DNA of 64,000 nucleotides from Streptomyces liangshanensis (GCF_011694815.1 NZ_CP050177.1:1-64000); one strand, 5' to 3'. Numbered from the stretch's first letter, positions 17,113 to 26,160 are shown. The notes: generated from the letters alone by a model not told the origin. Numbers and translations: made by a program.

Positions 17113-18045
17113 TCAGGAGTGGGGGCAGTTGCCCCGGTACTCCTCGATGGTCACGCTCGGCCTCGGCAGCGGGCACAGGAACTGCTCGTAGCGGGTGTCG
17201 TCGTCGATGAACCGCTTCAGCCAGGAGATGCTGTACTTCGCGATCGTGGTGTTCGAGGAGTTCGGTGTGAAGTGCGTGGCACCGTTGAGCTCCAGGTACG
17301 CCTTGTCCAGGGAGCTGGGCAGTGAGGTGTAGAACGGCTCCGAGTGCGTGGCCACGGGTGCGACCGTGTCCCCGTCCGCGCCGATCACGAGGGTGGGCGT
17401 ACGGAGCTCGGGCCAGGACTTGTCGGTGTTCCAGCCGGTCAGCGGGATGGCGGCCTGGAGCGAGGGGCGGCTCTTCGCGGCCTCCAGCGTTCCGCCGCCG
17501 CCCATCGAGTGGCCCATGACGCCCAGGCGGGTGGCGTCGATCCGGGTGCGTACGGACGAACGCTCCGTCAGGTAGTCGAGTGCGGCGAGCAGTTGGCGTC
17601 CCCGGCTGTCGGGCTGGTCGAGGGTGGAGTTGGTGTCGATGGTGAACACGACGAAGCCCTGGGAGGCGAGCCGGGGACCGAGCCAGGAGATGCTGGACTG
17701 GGTCGCGGTGAAGCCCGGCGAGATCACGACGGCGCCGAAGGTGCCGTCGGCCGTGCTGGTGGGGTAGTAGACGGTCCCCCCGCCGAATCCGGTGACGCCG
17801 AGCGAGGAGACGGACGTCTGGGAGACGGCGTAGGAGCCGCGGGCGGCCTCGATGCTGGACACCGAGGGCGCGGGGCCGCGCTCGTACGGGTTGGCGGCGG
17901 CCTGGGCCCCGGCGGTGCCGGGAACCAGTGCCGCGACCAGCGCGGCGGCGGTGACCGCACCGGCCCACAGCGTGCGGGGGCCGGTGCGGGGACGGGTGCG
18001 AAGGCGGGAGCGGACCGGGGTGCGGGCGTCGGAGAGCGGGTGCAC
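17113..18045 (-). CDS. Secreted polyester hydrolase, type I cutinase / PET-hydrolase family
   Basis: 310-aa precursor from GTG at 18045, chosen because GAGAGG lies 7 nt upstream. Signal peptide: Arg-rich start ([12 protein letters not shown], with some twin-arginine-like character), hydrophobic [20 protein letters not shown], cleavage near AQA. The mature protein begins [11 protein letters not shown], as in Thermobifida fusca TfCut2 and LCC. Alpha/beta-hydrolase core with catalytic Ser180 in GHSMGG, Asp226 in GADGDTVAP, His258 in GATHFTP. The oxyanion-region aromatic is Phe (SPGFT) where TfCut2 has Tyr; the Trp of the PLTGW strand is kept. A C-terminal disulfide (C291-C307) is conserved. Family members hydrolyse cutin-like and synthetic polyesters, including PET, extracellularly. 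It is a single gene next to the LAL regulator. Substrate range cannot be judged from sequence alone. Confidence 0.93.
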   Translation of the reverse strand: MHPLSDARTPVRSRLRTRPRTGPRTLWAGAVTAAALVAALVPGTAGAQAAANPYERGPAPSVSSIEAARGSYAVSQTSVSSLGVTGFGGGTVYYPTSTADGTFGAVVISPGFTATQSSISWLGPRLASQGFVVFTIDTNSTLDQPDSRGRQLLAALDYLTERSSVRTRIDATRLGVMGHSMGGGGTLEAAKSRPSLQAAIPLTGWNTDKSWPELRTPTLVIGADGDTVAPVATHSEPFYTSLPSSLDKAYLELNGATHFTPNSSNTTIAKYSISWLKRFIDDDTRYEQFLCPLPRPSVTIEEYRGNCPHS

Positions 18046-18343
18046 TGGGGGGCCTCTCGGTCGGGGCGGGGGCACTCCGGTCGCTTGGACTCACCGGATG
18101 GACACCGCCGTACGGACTGGCAGTGGCCACTGTCCCCGCCCGCCCGGCACCCCGGCATCGGCGACTTCACCGGTCTTCGCGGTGAGTGTCCTGTCCGCAC
18201 GGGTCGCCTGAGGGATTCCGGGTTCTCCGGGGCCTGAGCGGCCCGCGGAGTCCCGCGACCGTGTCCGAGGTTTAGGCGGCGGTGTACGGGCGAGGCGAAA
18301 GGTGTCCGGCGATACTCGACGAGCAAGACAGGGCGTGAGCGCG
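18046..18343. other. Divergent intergenic region
   Basis: About 300 bp between the divergent polyester-hydrolase and CsbD-like genes. It should hold both promoters. The hydrolase ribosome binding site is at 18053-18058. A GATACT at 18311-18316 could be a -10 element for the plus-strand gene but I see no convincing -35 partner. Confidence 0.3.
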
Positions 18344-18517
18344 ATGAAGGACAACGAGAAGACCGAGGCGAAGGTCGAGCAGGCCAAGGGCAAGGTCAAG
18401 AAGGCGGCCGGCCGTGCGGTGGGCAACGAGCGCCTGACGGCCGAGGGGCGTGCCGAGGAGTCGAAGGGCGACGTGCGGCAGGCCAAGGAGAAGGTGAAGG
18501 ACGCCTTCAAGGACTGA
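18344..18517 (+). CDS. CsbD-family stress protein
   Basis: 57 aa, highly charged and helical (MKDNEKTEAKVEQAKGKVKK, TAEGRAEESKGDVRQAKEKV). The pattern K-x-x-Q-x-K-G-K-x-K and the GNERLTAEGRAEESKGD segment define CsbD/YjbJ. In Bacillus csbD is part of the sigma-B general stress regulon; molecular function is unknown, and such abundant small proteins are induced by osmotic or envelope stress. Start ATG at 18344; an upstream in-frame ATG at 18302 would add a non-family tail. It is followed by a strong bidirectional hairpin. Confidence 0.88.
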   Translation: MKDNEKTEAKVEQAKGKVKKAAGRAVGNERLTAEGRAEESKGDVRQAKEKVKDAFKD

Positions 18518-18547
18518 CCTGTACGGCCTCGAACCGAGGGGCATGAC

Positions 18548-18593
18548 CGACGGTGGGGTCCGACCGGCTACGGCTGGTCGGACCCCACCGTCG
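18548..18593. terminator. 18-bp perfect hairpin between convergent genes
   Basis: CGACGGTGGGGTCCGACC (18548-18565) pairs exactly with its complement at 18576-18593, loop 10 nt. It lies between the stop codons of the CsbD-like gene (18517) and the aldo/keto reductase (18625), fitting a bidirectional terminator. Confidence 0.85.
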
Positions 18594-18624
18594 TCGTGCG
18601 GGGCGGGGTGGGCGCCCCGGCACG

Positions 18625-19674
18625 TCAGACGTGGGCGTAGCCGGGTATGCCGGCCTTGATGCGGTCCATCTCGCGCGCGTCGGAGATGCCCTGGAAGTCG
18701 TACCGGGGGGTGTACGGGGCTTCGAGGCGGCGGGCCTCGTCGGCGGACAGGTCGAGATCCAGGGAGGCGACGGCGTCGTCGATCTGCCGGATCGTACGGG
18801 CGCCCACCAGCGGGGCGGCGACGACCGGGTTACGGCGCAGCCAGGCGAGCGCGACCTGGGCGCGGGAGACGCCCCGGGCGTCGGCGACGGCGCCGACCTC
18901 GTCGAGGATGGCACGGTCGCCTGCGGCGTCGGCCGCGTACAGCAGGTCGGCGTAGGAGCCGTCGGTGGCGGCGCGTTCCGTGGCGTGGGCCCGGTCGAAG
19001 GGGCGGGCGAGGCGGCCGCGGGCCAGGGGGCTCCAGACCATGGTGGCGACGCCCTCGTCGGCGCAGAGCGGGAGCATCTCGCGCTCCTCCTCGCGGGCGA
19101 GCAGGTTGTAGTGGTCCTCCATGACGACGAAGCGGGCCCAGCCGTGGCGCTCCTGGAGGTGGAGGAGCTTGGCGAACTGCCAGGCGTGCATGGAGGACGC
19201 GCCGAGATAGCGGGCCTTTCCGGACTTCACGACCTCGTGCAGGGCTTCCAGGGTCTCTTCCGGCGGGGTGTCGTTGTCCAGGCGGTGGATCATGTACACA
19301 TCGACGTGGTCGGTGCCGAGGCGGCGCAGGCTGTGGTCGATCTCGGACATGATGGCCTTGCGGGACAGTCCGCCGCCGTTGGGGCTGCCGGGCCGCATGG
19401 TGTGGCGGACCTTGGTGGTGATGACGACGTCGTCGCGGTCCGCGAAGTCGTTCAGCGCGCGGCCCAGGATCTCTTCGCTGGAACCGTAGGAGTACAGGTT
19501 GGAGGTGTCGAAGAAGTTGATGCCGGATGCGAGGGCGTGCTTGATCAGCGGACGGCTGGCCTCCTCGTCCAGGGACCAGACGGGGTGGCCCCGCCCGGGG
19601 TCCCCGTAGGTCATGGCTCCGATGGCGACGGGAGAGACGTCGAGGCCGGTGCGGCCCAGCTTGATGTAGCGCAT
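18625..19674 (-). CDS. Aldo/keto reductase
   Basis: 349 aa from ATG at 19674 (MRYIKLGRTGLDVSPVAIGA). Full (beta/alpha)8 AKR layout: catalytic Asp/Tyr in FFDTSNLYSYGSSEEILG (D and Y of the tetrad), Lys in VITTKVR, His in VYMIHRLDND, and the C-terminal cofactor segment AAPLVGARTIRQIDDAV. It is an NADPH-dependent carbonyl reductase of the YghZ/Kv-beta-like branch; physiological substrate unknown. Divergent from the TetR regulator at 19796, with two copies of a CGGAGA-N2-TCTCCG operator between them. Confidence 0.92.
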   Translation of the reverse strand: MRYIKLGRTGLDVSPVAIGAMTYGDPGRGHPVWSLDEEASRPLIKHALASGINFFDTSNLYSYGSSEEILGRALNDFADRDDVVITTKVRHTMRPGSPNGGGLSRKAIMSEIDHSLRRLGTDHVDVYMIHRLDNDTPPEETLEALHEVVKSGKARYLGASSMHAWQFAKLLHLQERHGWARFVVMEDHYNLLAREEEREMLPLCADEGVATMVWSPLARGRLARPFDRAHATERAATDGSYADLLYAADAAGDRAILDEVGAVADARGVSRAQVALAWLRRNPVVAAPLVGARTIRQIDDAVASLDLDLSADEARRLEAPYTPRYDFQGISDAREMDRIKAGIPGYAHV

Positions 19675-19706
19675 GGAGGGGCTCCTAGAATGTCCGGAGG
19701 AGTAAA

Positions 19707-19754
19707 CGGAGAGATCTCCGGTCGGCTTGTGCCACGCTAACGGAGAACTCTCCG
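19707..19754. promoter_or_regulatory. Two identical-type TetR operators
   Basis: CGGAGA-GA-TCTCCG at 19707-19720 and CGGAGA-AC-TCTCCG at 19741-19754, both with perfect 6-bp arms, centres 34 bp apart (about three helical turns). They fill the divergent promoter region between the aldo/keto reductase (start 19674) and the TetR gene (start 19796), so both genes are likely repressed by the TetR protein. Confidence 0.8.
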
Positions 19755-19795
19755 TATCGCAAACGAATGATCGTCCGAGTACCAGGAGGCCTTCC

Positions 19796-20353
19796 ATGTC
19801 CGACGCCGCGCCGCAGCGCTCCGACGCGGTGAAGAACCGCGCGGTGATCCTTCAGGTCGCCCACGACGCGCTCGCGGAGTCCCCGGACGCCTCGCTCAAC
19901 TCGATCGCCAAGCGCGCGGGCGTCGGCCCGGGGACGCTCTACCGGCACTTCCCCACCCGTGAGGCCCTGATCCTGGAGGTCCACCGGCACGACACGGAGC
20001 GCCTCGTCGCGTCCGTACCCGACGTACTCGCGGCGCACCCCCCGCTGGACGCGCTACGGCAGTGGTTCACCACGCTCGCGAGCTATGTACGCATCAAGCA
20101 CGGCCTGGGCGAGGCCCTGCACTCGGCCGCCGCGCAGGAGGTGGTCAGCGCCTCGTGGCCGCCCGTCACCGCCGCGGTGAAGCAGCTCCTCACCGCCTGC
20201 GAACAGGCCGGCGAGGTGCGTCCGGGCATCGATCCGGTGGACGTCATCATGCTCATGAGCTGCCTGTGGCGCACGCCGGACAACGCCCAGGGCGCCGCCC
20301 AGGCCGGGCGTCTGCTGGAGTTGGCGATCGACGGCTTCCGGCCGAAGAGCTGA
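19796..20353 (+). CDS. TetR-family repressor
   Basis: 185 aa from ATG at 19796 with AGGAGG upstream. The N-terminal HTH spans residues about 15-60: SLNSIAKRAGVGPGTLYRHF then PTREALILEV, the standard TetR signature. The C-terminal ligand domain is helical and includes VIMLMSCLWRTPD, resembling the SbtR/AcrR-like actinobacterial groups. Divergent from the aldo/keto reductase and flanked by duplicated operators, so autoregulation and control of that reductase are expected. The ligand is probably an aldehyde or other reductase substrate, by inference only. Confidence 0.92.
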   Translation: MSDAAPQRSDAVKNRAVILQVAHDALAESPDASLNSIAKRAGVGPGTLYRHFPTREALILEVHRHDTERLVASVPDVLAAHPPLDALRQWFTTLASYVRIKHGLGEALHSAAAQEVVSASWPPVTAAVKQLLTACEQAGEVRPGIDPVDVIMLMSCLWRTPDNAQGAAQAGRLLELAIDGFRPKS

Positions 20354-20400
20354 GGTCCACGGGTGGCCGGGCGCGTTCACGACCCGCCGGAGGCCGGCCT

Positions 20401-20772
20401 TCAGGATCCGTACGCGAAGACGAGGCACAGCGCCGCGAACGGCACGACGGACAGGCCGAGCAGCGTCAGCGCCGCCGGGACCGCCGCGGTCGGTCGCGGC
20501 TTGCCCCGGCGCCGGCCCGAGAGGAACACCCGGCGGGCCAGGACGAGCGGGAGCGCCACGAGGGCGAGGCCCAGCACCGGCACGACGAACCGGCTGAACG
20601 TGGTGAGGCCGGTCTCGGTGACCGCGTGCCACACGTTCAGCGCCGCGACCCAGACCGGGCCGAGGAGCAGGACGAACGAGAGGACCGACGCCACCGTGAC
20701 GGTCAGCCTCTCCGTCAGTCGTTCGGCCCGTGAACGCTCCTGGCGCGCTTCCGCCGTCGCGTCGTGCTCCAC
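20401..20772 (-). CDS. Small integral membrane protein
   Basis: 123 aa from GTG at 20772, preceded by GGGGGAA. Charged N-terminus of about 22 residues, then three hydrophobic segments: VTVASVLSFVLLLGPVWVAA (about 25-45), FVVPVLGLALVALPLVLA (about 62-79) and AVPAALTLLGLSVVPFAALC (about 98-118), with a basic loop SGRRRGKPR between the second and third. No family recognised. It ends 47 bp after the convergent TetR gene. Confidence 0.75.
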   Translation of the reverse strand: MEHDATAEARQERSRAERLTERLTVTVASVLSFVLLLGPVWVAALNVWHAVTETGLTTFSRFVVPVLGLALVALPLVLARRVFLSGRRRGKPRPTAAVPAALTLLGLSVVPFAALCLVFAYGS

Positions 20773-20919
20773 GCCTGTTCCCCCAAGTCCGGTACTCCGG
20801 TCCCCCGTTCACCGTGATGATCGCATGAGCCCGGCGGCCGATCCCCTGCTTGTTCGTTCCCGCTGCCTATCCATGGCAGGGGCAGGCTGGGCGTCCCGGC
20901 CCGGCCCATACTCGGATCC

Positions 20920-21822
20920 ATGAGCGGAAAAGTGCAGCTCGGGGACTTCTTGCAGACGCGGCGCTCGCAGCTGCGTCCCGAGGATCTCGGAGTACCCACC
21001 TACGGCGAACGCCGGCGCGTGCCGGGCCTTCGGCGCGAGGAGTTGGCGCTGCTGGCGGGTGTGAGCGTCTCGTACTACACGCGGCTGGAGCAGGGTCAGT
21101 CGCTCAACGCCTCGCCCCAGGTGCTGGACGCGCTCGCCCGGGCCCTGCGGCTGGAGGAGGCGGAGCGCCTGCACCTGCACAACCTGGCCAGGTCGGCGCG
21201 GGCCGCGGGTCGCGGGCGGCGGCCCGCGCCGGAGCGGGTCACGGCGGCGACCGGCCAGTTGCTGGACGCGCTGGGGGACGTACCGGCGATCGTGACCGGT
21301 CGTCGGGGCGACGTCCTGGCGTGGAACCGGCTGGGGCACGCGCTCTTCGCCGGGCACCTGGATCCGGACTCGGCGGACCGGCCCGCCGAACGTCCCAACA
21401 TGGCCCGGCTGGTGTTCCTCGACGCGCACACCCGCGAGCTGTACGCGCACTGGAGGGGCAAGGCGCGGGCCGTGGTGGGGAACCTGCGCCTGGTGGCGGG
21501 CCAGTACCCGGACGACGCCGCGCTGCACGAGCTGGTGGGTGAACTGAGCGCGAAGAACGCGGACTTCGCGTCGATGTGGGCCGACCACCGGGTCAAGGCC
21601 TGCGCCGTCGCCACGTACGAGATGCGTCATCCGCTGGTGGGCCCGCTGACGGTCACGCAACAGACCCTCAGTCAGGGCACGGGCCAGAACATCGTGGTGG
21701 CCACCGCGGAGGCCGGCTCCCCCGCCCGTACCGCGCTGGCCCTGCTCGCCCGGGCGGTCACCGAGGGCGCTCCGGTACGGTCCGGGGCCCCGCCCCGGCC
21801 CAGGCGCGCCGACCTGACCTGA
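20920..21822 (+). CDS. XRE-family regulator with MmyB-like ligand domain
   Basis: 300 aa. N-terminal helix-turn-helix (LGDFLQTRRSQLRPEDLGVP, then RRVPGLRREELALLAGVS and YYTRLEQGQ), with the MmyB-like PAS-type domain (TGRRGDVLAWNRLGHALF, residues ~125-145; PNMARLVFLDAHTRELY; HPLVGPLTVTQQTL) in the rest. In S. coelicolor MmyB controls methylenomycin synthesis, and the domain has been shown to bind fatty-acid-like ligands. Streptomycetes carry dozens of paralogues, often beside an oxidoreductase or transporter gene. A second one occurs at 47161. Convergent with the MFS transporter gene. Confidence 0.92.
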   Translation: MSGKVQLGDFLQTRRSQLRPEDLGVPTYGERRRVPGLRREELALLAGVSVSYYTRLEQGQSLNASPQVLDALARALRLEEAERLHLHNLARSARAAGRGRRPAPERVTAATGQLLDALGDVPAIVTGRRGDVLAWNRLGHALFAGHLDPDSADRPAERPNMARLVFLDAHTRELYAHWRGKARAVVGNLRLVAGQYPDDAALHELVGELSAKNADFASMWADHRVKACAVATYEMRHPLVGPLTVTQQTLSQGTGQNIVVATAEAGSPARTALALLARAVTEGAPVRSGAPPRPRRADLT

Positions 21823-21872
21823 TCCCGCGAGGGGCGGGCCGCGGCACGTCCGGCGCGCGTCCGAGGCGGTCG

Positions 21873-21910
21873 GCGGGGAGGCCGGGCCCACCAGGCCCGG
21901 GACTCCCCGC
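21873..21910. terminator. Hairpin between convergent XRE and MFS genes
   Basis: GCGGGGAG (21873-21880) pairs with CTCCCCGC (21903-21910), and the inner GCCGGGCC / GGCCCGG bases extend the stem with one interruption. It lies 6 bp from the MFS stop codon. Confidence 0.65.
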
Positions 21911-21916
21911 TCCGGG

Positions 21917-23437
21917 TCAACGCGCCTGAGTGGTCGGTGAGTTGTCGGCTTCGGGCGTATCCGGTGCCTGCGGGGCCCCGTCGTCCTGCCGCGCCGAGAG
22001 CGGCGCGGCGATGTCCTCCAGCGACTTGCCCTCGGCCGCCACGGCGAAGAACCACGCCACGATCCCGGCCAGCACCATCAGCGTCGCACCGACGCAGAAC
22101 GCCGTCACCGCGTCGCTCACCACACCGCTGTCGGTGAGTTCGGCGAAGAGCAGCGGGCCGGAGATACCGCCGGCCGCCGTACCGATCGCGTAGAAGAAGG
22201 CGATCGCCATGGCGCGGGTCTCCATGGGGAAGATCTCGCTGACGGTGAGGTACGCGGAGCTGGCGCCGGCCGAGGCGAAGAAGAGGACGACGCCCCAACA
22301 GACCGTCATGGTCGTGGCGTTGAGCCAGCCGTTGCCGAACAGCCAGGCGGTGACGAACAGGAGGAGCCCGGACAGCACGTACGTGCCCGCGATCATCGGC
22401 TTGCGGCCCACGGTGTCGAAGAGCCGGCCGAGGAGCAGCGGGCCCAGGAAGTTGCCGAAGGCGATGGCCGCGAAGAAGTAGCCGGTCGAGCCGCTGGAGA
22501 CGTCGAAGAACTTCACCAGGATCGAGCCGAAGCCGAAGGTGATGGCGTTGTAGAGGAAGGCCTGGCCGATGAAGAGCGAGAATCCCAGCACGGCGCGCTT
22601 GGGGTACTCACGGAAGAGCGTCCTGCCGATCTCGATGAAGCCGGTCGAGCGCCGTTGCTCGATGGTGAGGGCGCCCGCCGGTTCGGGCAGCGGGCGGCCG
22701 GTCTCCGCCTCGATCTCCTTCTCCACCCCGTCGACCAGGTCGTTCGCCTCGTCGGACCTGCCGTGGATGAACATCCACCGGGGGCTTTCCGGCACGTGGC
22801 GCCGGACGAGGAGGATGACCAGCCCCAGGACCACGCCGAGGGCGAAGGTGAGCCGCCACCCGAGGTCCTTCGGGAAGATGTCGGTGTTCAGTGCCAGTAC
22901 GGAGAGCAGCGCGCCGCCCATCGCGCCGAGCCAGTAGCTGCCGTTGATGATGAGGTCGACGCGGCCGCGGTACTTGCTGGGGATCAGTTCGTCGATGGCG
23001 GAGTTGATGGCCGCGTACTCCCCGCCGATGCCGAAGCCGGTGAGGAAGCGGAAGAGGAAGAACCACCAGACGGAGAACGACACGGCGGTGGCGGCGGTCG
23101 CCGCGAGATACACGGCGAGGGTGATGAGGAAGAGCTTCTTGCGCCCGTACCGGTCGGTGAGCCAGCCGAAGAACAGCGCGCCCGCGCAGGATCCCGCTAC
23201 GTACAACGCGGCGGCCAGGCCGGTGACCTGGGCGTCGGAGATCGGCAGGCCGCTGCCGTCCTCCGAAAGGCGACTGGCGATGTTGCCGACGACGGTCACT
23301 TCGAGGCCGTCGAGGATCCACACGGTCCCCAGGCCGATCACGATCATCCAGTGCCAGCGCGACCAGGGAAGCCGGTCGAGCCGCGCGGGAACCTTCGTGG
23401 TGACGGTCCCGGTGACCGCTTGTCCGGATGGGGTCAT
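21917..23437 (-). CDS. MFS transporter, metabolite:H+ symporter type
   Basis: 506 aa, twelve transmembrane segments. ATG at 23437 with CAGGAGG upstream. Hallmarks: DGLEVTVVG in TM1, the loop 2-3 motif FGWLTDRYGRKK, RFLTGFGIGGEYAAINSAI in TM4, VPESPRWMFIHGR before a long central cytoplasmic loop (residues ~225-270), and LLLGRLFDTVGRKPMI in loop 8-9. These fit the sugar/aromatic acid transporter (SP/AAHS-like) branch, moving organic acids or sugars with protons. No catabolic genes adjoin it, so the substrate is open. Minus strand, monocistronic. Confidence 0.92.
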   Translation of the reverse strand: MTPSGQAVTGTVTTKVPARLDRLPWSRWHWMIVIGLGTVWILDGLEVTVVGNIASRLSEDGSGLPISDAQVTGLAAALYVAGSCAGALFFGWLTDRYGRKKLFLITLAVYLAATAATAVSFSVWWFFLFRFLTGFGIGGEYAAINSAIDELIPSKYRGRVDLIINGSYWLGAMGGALLSVLALNTDIFPKDLGWRLTFALGVVLGLVILLVRRHVPESPRWMFIHGRSDEANDLVDGVEKEIEAETGRPLPEPAGALTIEQRRSTGFIEIGRTLFREYPKRAVLGFSLFIGQAFLYNAITFGFGSILVKFFDVSSGSTGYFFAAIAFGNFLGPLLLGRLFDTVGRKPMIAGTYVLSGLLLFVTAWLFGNGWLNATTMTVCWGVVLFFASAGASSAYLTVSEIFPMETRAMAIAFFYAIGTAAGGISGPLLFAELTDSGVVSDAVTAFCVGATLMVLAGIVAWFFAVAAEGKSLEDIAAPLSARQDDGAPQAPDTPEADNSPTTQAR

Positions 23438-23553
23438 GTTCAGCCTCCTGCCTGACGGCGACCCCGGCGGCGCCCGAGGTGCGGCGTCCGGCTACCCGTG
23501 GCCGAAAGACACAAACGCCGTGCGGGTCGCGGGGGGTTCGGTAGCCTGCGGGG

Positions 23554-24009
23554 ATGAGCTTCCGGCTGGCGGCGTACGCCCTGTGTGTCGAGCGGGGCAG
23601 CGTGCTGCTCGTCCGTCACCGCTCGGGGAACTGGAGCCTTCCGGGCGGCAAGGTCGAGCACGCGGAGGACCCGTTCGACGCCGTGGTCCGGGAGGTCGCC
23701 GAGGAGACCGGATGCGAGGCGGTGGTGGAGCGCCTGCTGGGGGTGGACTCGCGGGTGATCCCGGCGGCCGTGACGCATGCGGGGACCGAGCACCAGAACG
23801 TCGGTGTCTTCTACCAGGTCCGTCTTGTCAGCGGTGAGCTGCGGCCCGAACCCGACGGCGAGACGACCGGGTCGGTCTGGACACCGATCCCGGACGTCGC
23901 GCGCCTGCGCAGGTCGTCGCTCGTCGACATCGGCCTCGCCCTGGTGCGGGAGGCCCCCGCGACCGGCCACGTCGCCGCCGTGCCCGTCGGCGGCCTGGTC
24001 CAGTACTAA
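23554..24009 (+). CDS. NUDIX hydrolase
   Basis: 151 aa. A complete Nudix box G-x5-E-x7-R-E-x2-E-E-x-G at about residues 32-54 (GKVEHAE ... REVAEETGC). The preceding LVRHRSGNWSLPGG is the usual lead-in strand. Enzymes of this group hydrolyse nucleoside diphosphate derivatives such as oxidised dNTPs, with Mg2+ held by the glutamates. Divergent from the MFS gene across 116 bp. The substrate is not predictable; MutT/ADP-ribose-type are both possible. Confidence 0.92.
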   Translation: MSFRLAAYALCVERGSVLLVRHRSGNWSLPGGKVEHAEDPFDAVVREVAEETGCEAVVERLLGVDSRVIPAAVTHAGTEHQNVGVFYQVRLVSGELRPEPDGETTGSVWTPIPDVARLRRSSLVDIGLALVREAPATGHVAAVPVGGLVQY

Positions 24010-24217
24010 GGCCCGGTCCGGCGCCGAGGGCCGCCGGCGCCGCTCGCCGCGCGGGGGTGGGCGGGAGGGGTAGTCTGTTTTTGGGGGGAAAGTCGCCCTT
24101 GGGCGGCCCATGATCTGGGTGATGGTGCGCCGGTTCGCCCGCGCTGTGGTGCCACCGCCTCTGCGACACCACGGCCTCCCCGAGTGCCACGGCGCGGAGT
24201 GTTCTGGAGTCAGTGCG

Positions 24218-25246
24218 ATGTCCCATCACCTCGATTCCCCGGCGGCCAGGGCGGACGCCCGGTTGAACATCTCGGACCTGTACGTCTTCCGCGGCGAACG
24301 CGGCACCGTCCTCACGATGAACGTCTGCTCCGACGCCGCGGGCCCCGATGCGCCCAAGGGCTTCCACCCGGAGGCCCGGTACGAGTTCAAGATCGACGGT
24401 ACGGGTGACGCCGTCGAGGACGTGGCCTTCCGCCTGCGGTTCGGCGCGCAGGACGCGGAGGGGTCGCAGGCCGTCGAGCTGTGTCGCCTCGTGGGGGCGG
24501 AGGCGTCCGACGACATGGCGGAGGGCACCGTGCTCCTGACCGGGACGACGGGCCGGGTCGTGGGCGCCCAGGGCGGTCTGCGGCTGTGGGCCGGCCGGGC
24601 CGGTGACCCGTTCTGGATGAACCCCGCCGTGGTGGAAGCGGTCGGTCAGGCCTTCCAGCACGGCACGGACGTCGAGCTGCCCGCGCCGGACGGCGAAGAG
24701 GTGACCAGCCTGTTCTCGGGGAAGAAGGTACGGTCCATCGTGCTCGAACTCCCGGACGACGCCCTGCTGCCCTTCACGCGCGGCCGGGACATCGGCGTCT
24801 GGGGTGTCACGGCGCTGGCCACCGACGCCGGGGGCTGGCACCGGGTCAACCGGTGCGGCCTGCCGATGGTGTCGCCGATCTTCGCGCAGTTCGACGACGA
24901 GCTGGCGGAGAAATTGAACCGGACCGAGCCCGCCGACGACATCCCCACCTTCGGCGCGGAGATCACCGACCGGGTCGCCGCCGTGGTGGGCGTCCGCGGG
25001 ACCACGTCCGATCCGCACCACTACGGGCAGGAGGTCGCGGACCGCGTCCTCCCCGACATCCTCCCGTACACGATCGGCACCCCCGCGGCCTTCGGCTTCG
25101 CGAGCTTCAACGGCCGGGCGCTGAACGACAACGCGGGCGAGGTCATGTTCTCCCTCGCCACCGACAGCGCCTTGAGCATCGGGCTGACGAAGGACGCCGT
25201 CGACGCGCCGCCGACCCCGTACTTCCCGTACGTGGCCGCCGCCTGA
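24218..25246 (+). CDS. DUF4331 family protein
   Basis: 342 aa from ATG at 24218 (MSHHLDSPAARADARLNISD), with TGGAG upstream. The opening SHHLDSP, the ISDLYVFRG strand and the NPFWMNPAV-like block (DPFWMNPAVV) are features of the DUF4331 group, where an aspartate-rich N-terminus probably binds metal. Members are found in many bacteria, often near stress genes; no activity is established. No signal peptide is visible, so it is cytoplasmic here. It is a single gene. Good match over the full usual length. Confidence 0.85.
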   Translation: MSHHLDSPAARADARLNISDLYVFRGERGTVLTMNVCSDAAGPDAPKGFHPEARYEFKIDGTGDAVEDVAFRLRFGAQDAEGSQAVELCRLVGAEASDDMAEGTVLLTGTTGRVVGAQGGLRLWAGRAGDPFWMNPAVVEAVGQAFQHGTDVELPAPDGEEVTSLFSGKKVRSIVLELPDDALLPFTRGRDIGVWGVTALATDAGGWHRVNRCGLPMVSPIFAQFDDELAEKLNRTEPADDIPTFGAEITDRVAAVVGVRGTTSDPHHYGQEVADRVLPDILPYTIGTPAAFGFASFNGRALNDNAGEVMFSLATDSALSIGLTKDAVDAPPTPYFPYVAAA

Positions 25247-25418
25247 CGCGGCAACCCGGGCGGCGCGGGGGCCCGTCCGCCTCCCGCATGCGTGCCCGAG
25301 AACGTGTGCCTAGGGTGGAAAGCACCGTAAACGCACTGGAATGCGGACGACAGCTCCCGGACCGTCGGGCCGAACCCCCACACACGCCTGTCGGGCGGGG
25401 TCGAGAGGCGGAGGCGTG

Positions 25419-26114
25419 ATGGCGAAACTACTGTTCGTAGTGAGCGGGGCCACGTACTGGGTGCTCAAGGACGGCACGAGGTACGCGACGGGCTACTGGG
25501 CCGAGGAGTTCGCGGCCCCGTACCGGGCGATCACCGAGGCCGGGCACGAGGTGGTGGTCGCGACGCCCGGTGGGGTGACCCCGAACGTCGACATGATGAG
25601 CCTGCGCCCGTCGATGGCGGGCGGTGAGAAGGGCGCTCTCGAACTGGAGGAGATCATCCGCTCCGCCGAGGTGATGCGGCGCCCCCTCAAGCTGTCGGAC
25701 GTACGGCTGGAGGATTACGACGCGGTCTACCTGCCGGGCGGCCACGGCCCGATGGCGGATCTGTCGTTGGACGCGGACGCCGGGCGGTTGCTGACGGCGC
25801 AGCTCGCGTCGGGCAAGCCGCTGGCGATCGTGTGCCACGCGCCCGCCTCGATGCTGTCCACCAGGATCCACGGGGTGTCGCCCTTCAAGGGCTACAAGGT
25901 CACGTGCTTCACCAACGAGGAGGAAGAGGCGGTGGGACTGGCCTCCAGGGCGACGTGGCTGCTGGAGGACGAGTTGAAGGACAAGGTCGGCGTCGACTTC
26001 AGCCGGGGTCCGATCTGGGAGCCGTACATGGTGGAGGACCGCAACCTGATCACCGGGCAGAATCCGCACTCGGCCGCGATCCTGGCGGAGCGGTTGCTGA
26101 AGATCCTGGTGTGA
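25419..26114 (+). CDS. DJ-1/PfpI superfamily protein, Hsp31-like
   Basis: 231 aa from ATG at 25419, with GGCGGAGG upstream. Class I glutamine-amidotransferase-like fold with a nucleophile elbow Cys139-His140 in AIVCHAPAS, a glutamate in GYWAEEFAAP (residues ~26-34), and the PGGHGPM loop at 106-112. This combination is typical of the Hsp31/glyoxalase III-like subgroup, which converts methylglyoxal to lactate without glutathione and can act as a holding chaperone. Monocistronic; a hairpin follows. The exact activity (glyoxalase, deglycase-like or chaperone) is not resolved by sequence. Confidence 0.9.
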   Translation: MAKLLFVVSGATYWVLKDGTRYATGYWAEEFAAPYRAITEAGHEVVVATPGGVTPNVDMMSLRPSMAGGEKGALELEEIIRSAEVMRRPLKLSDVRLEDYDAVYLPGGHGPMADLSLDADAGRLLTAQLASGKPLAIVCHAPASMLSTRIHGVSPFKGYKVTCFTNEEEEAVGLASRATWLLEDELKDKVGVDFSRGPIWEPYMVEDRNLITGQNPHSAAILAERLLKILV

Positions 26115-26160
26115 GGCGCGGTCACCTGACCGGTCCGGGATCGGCGTGATCAGCACGACC

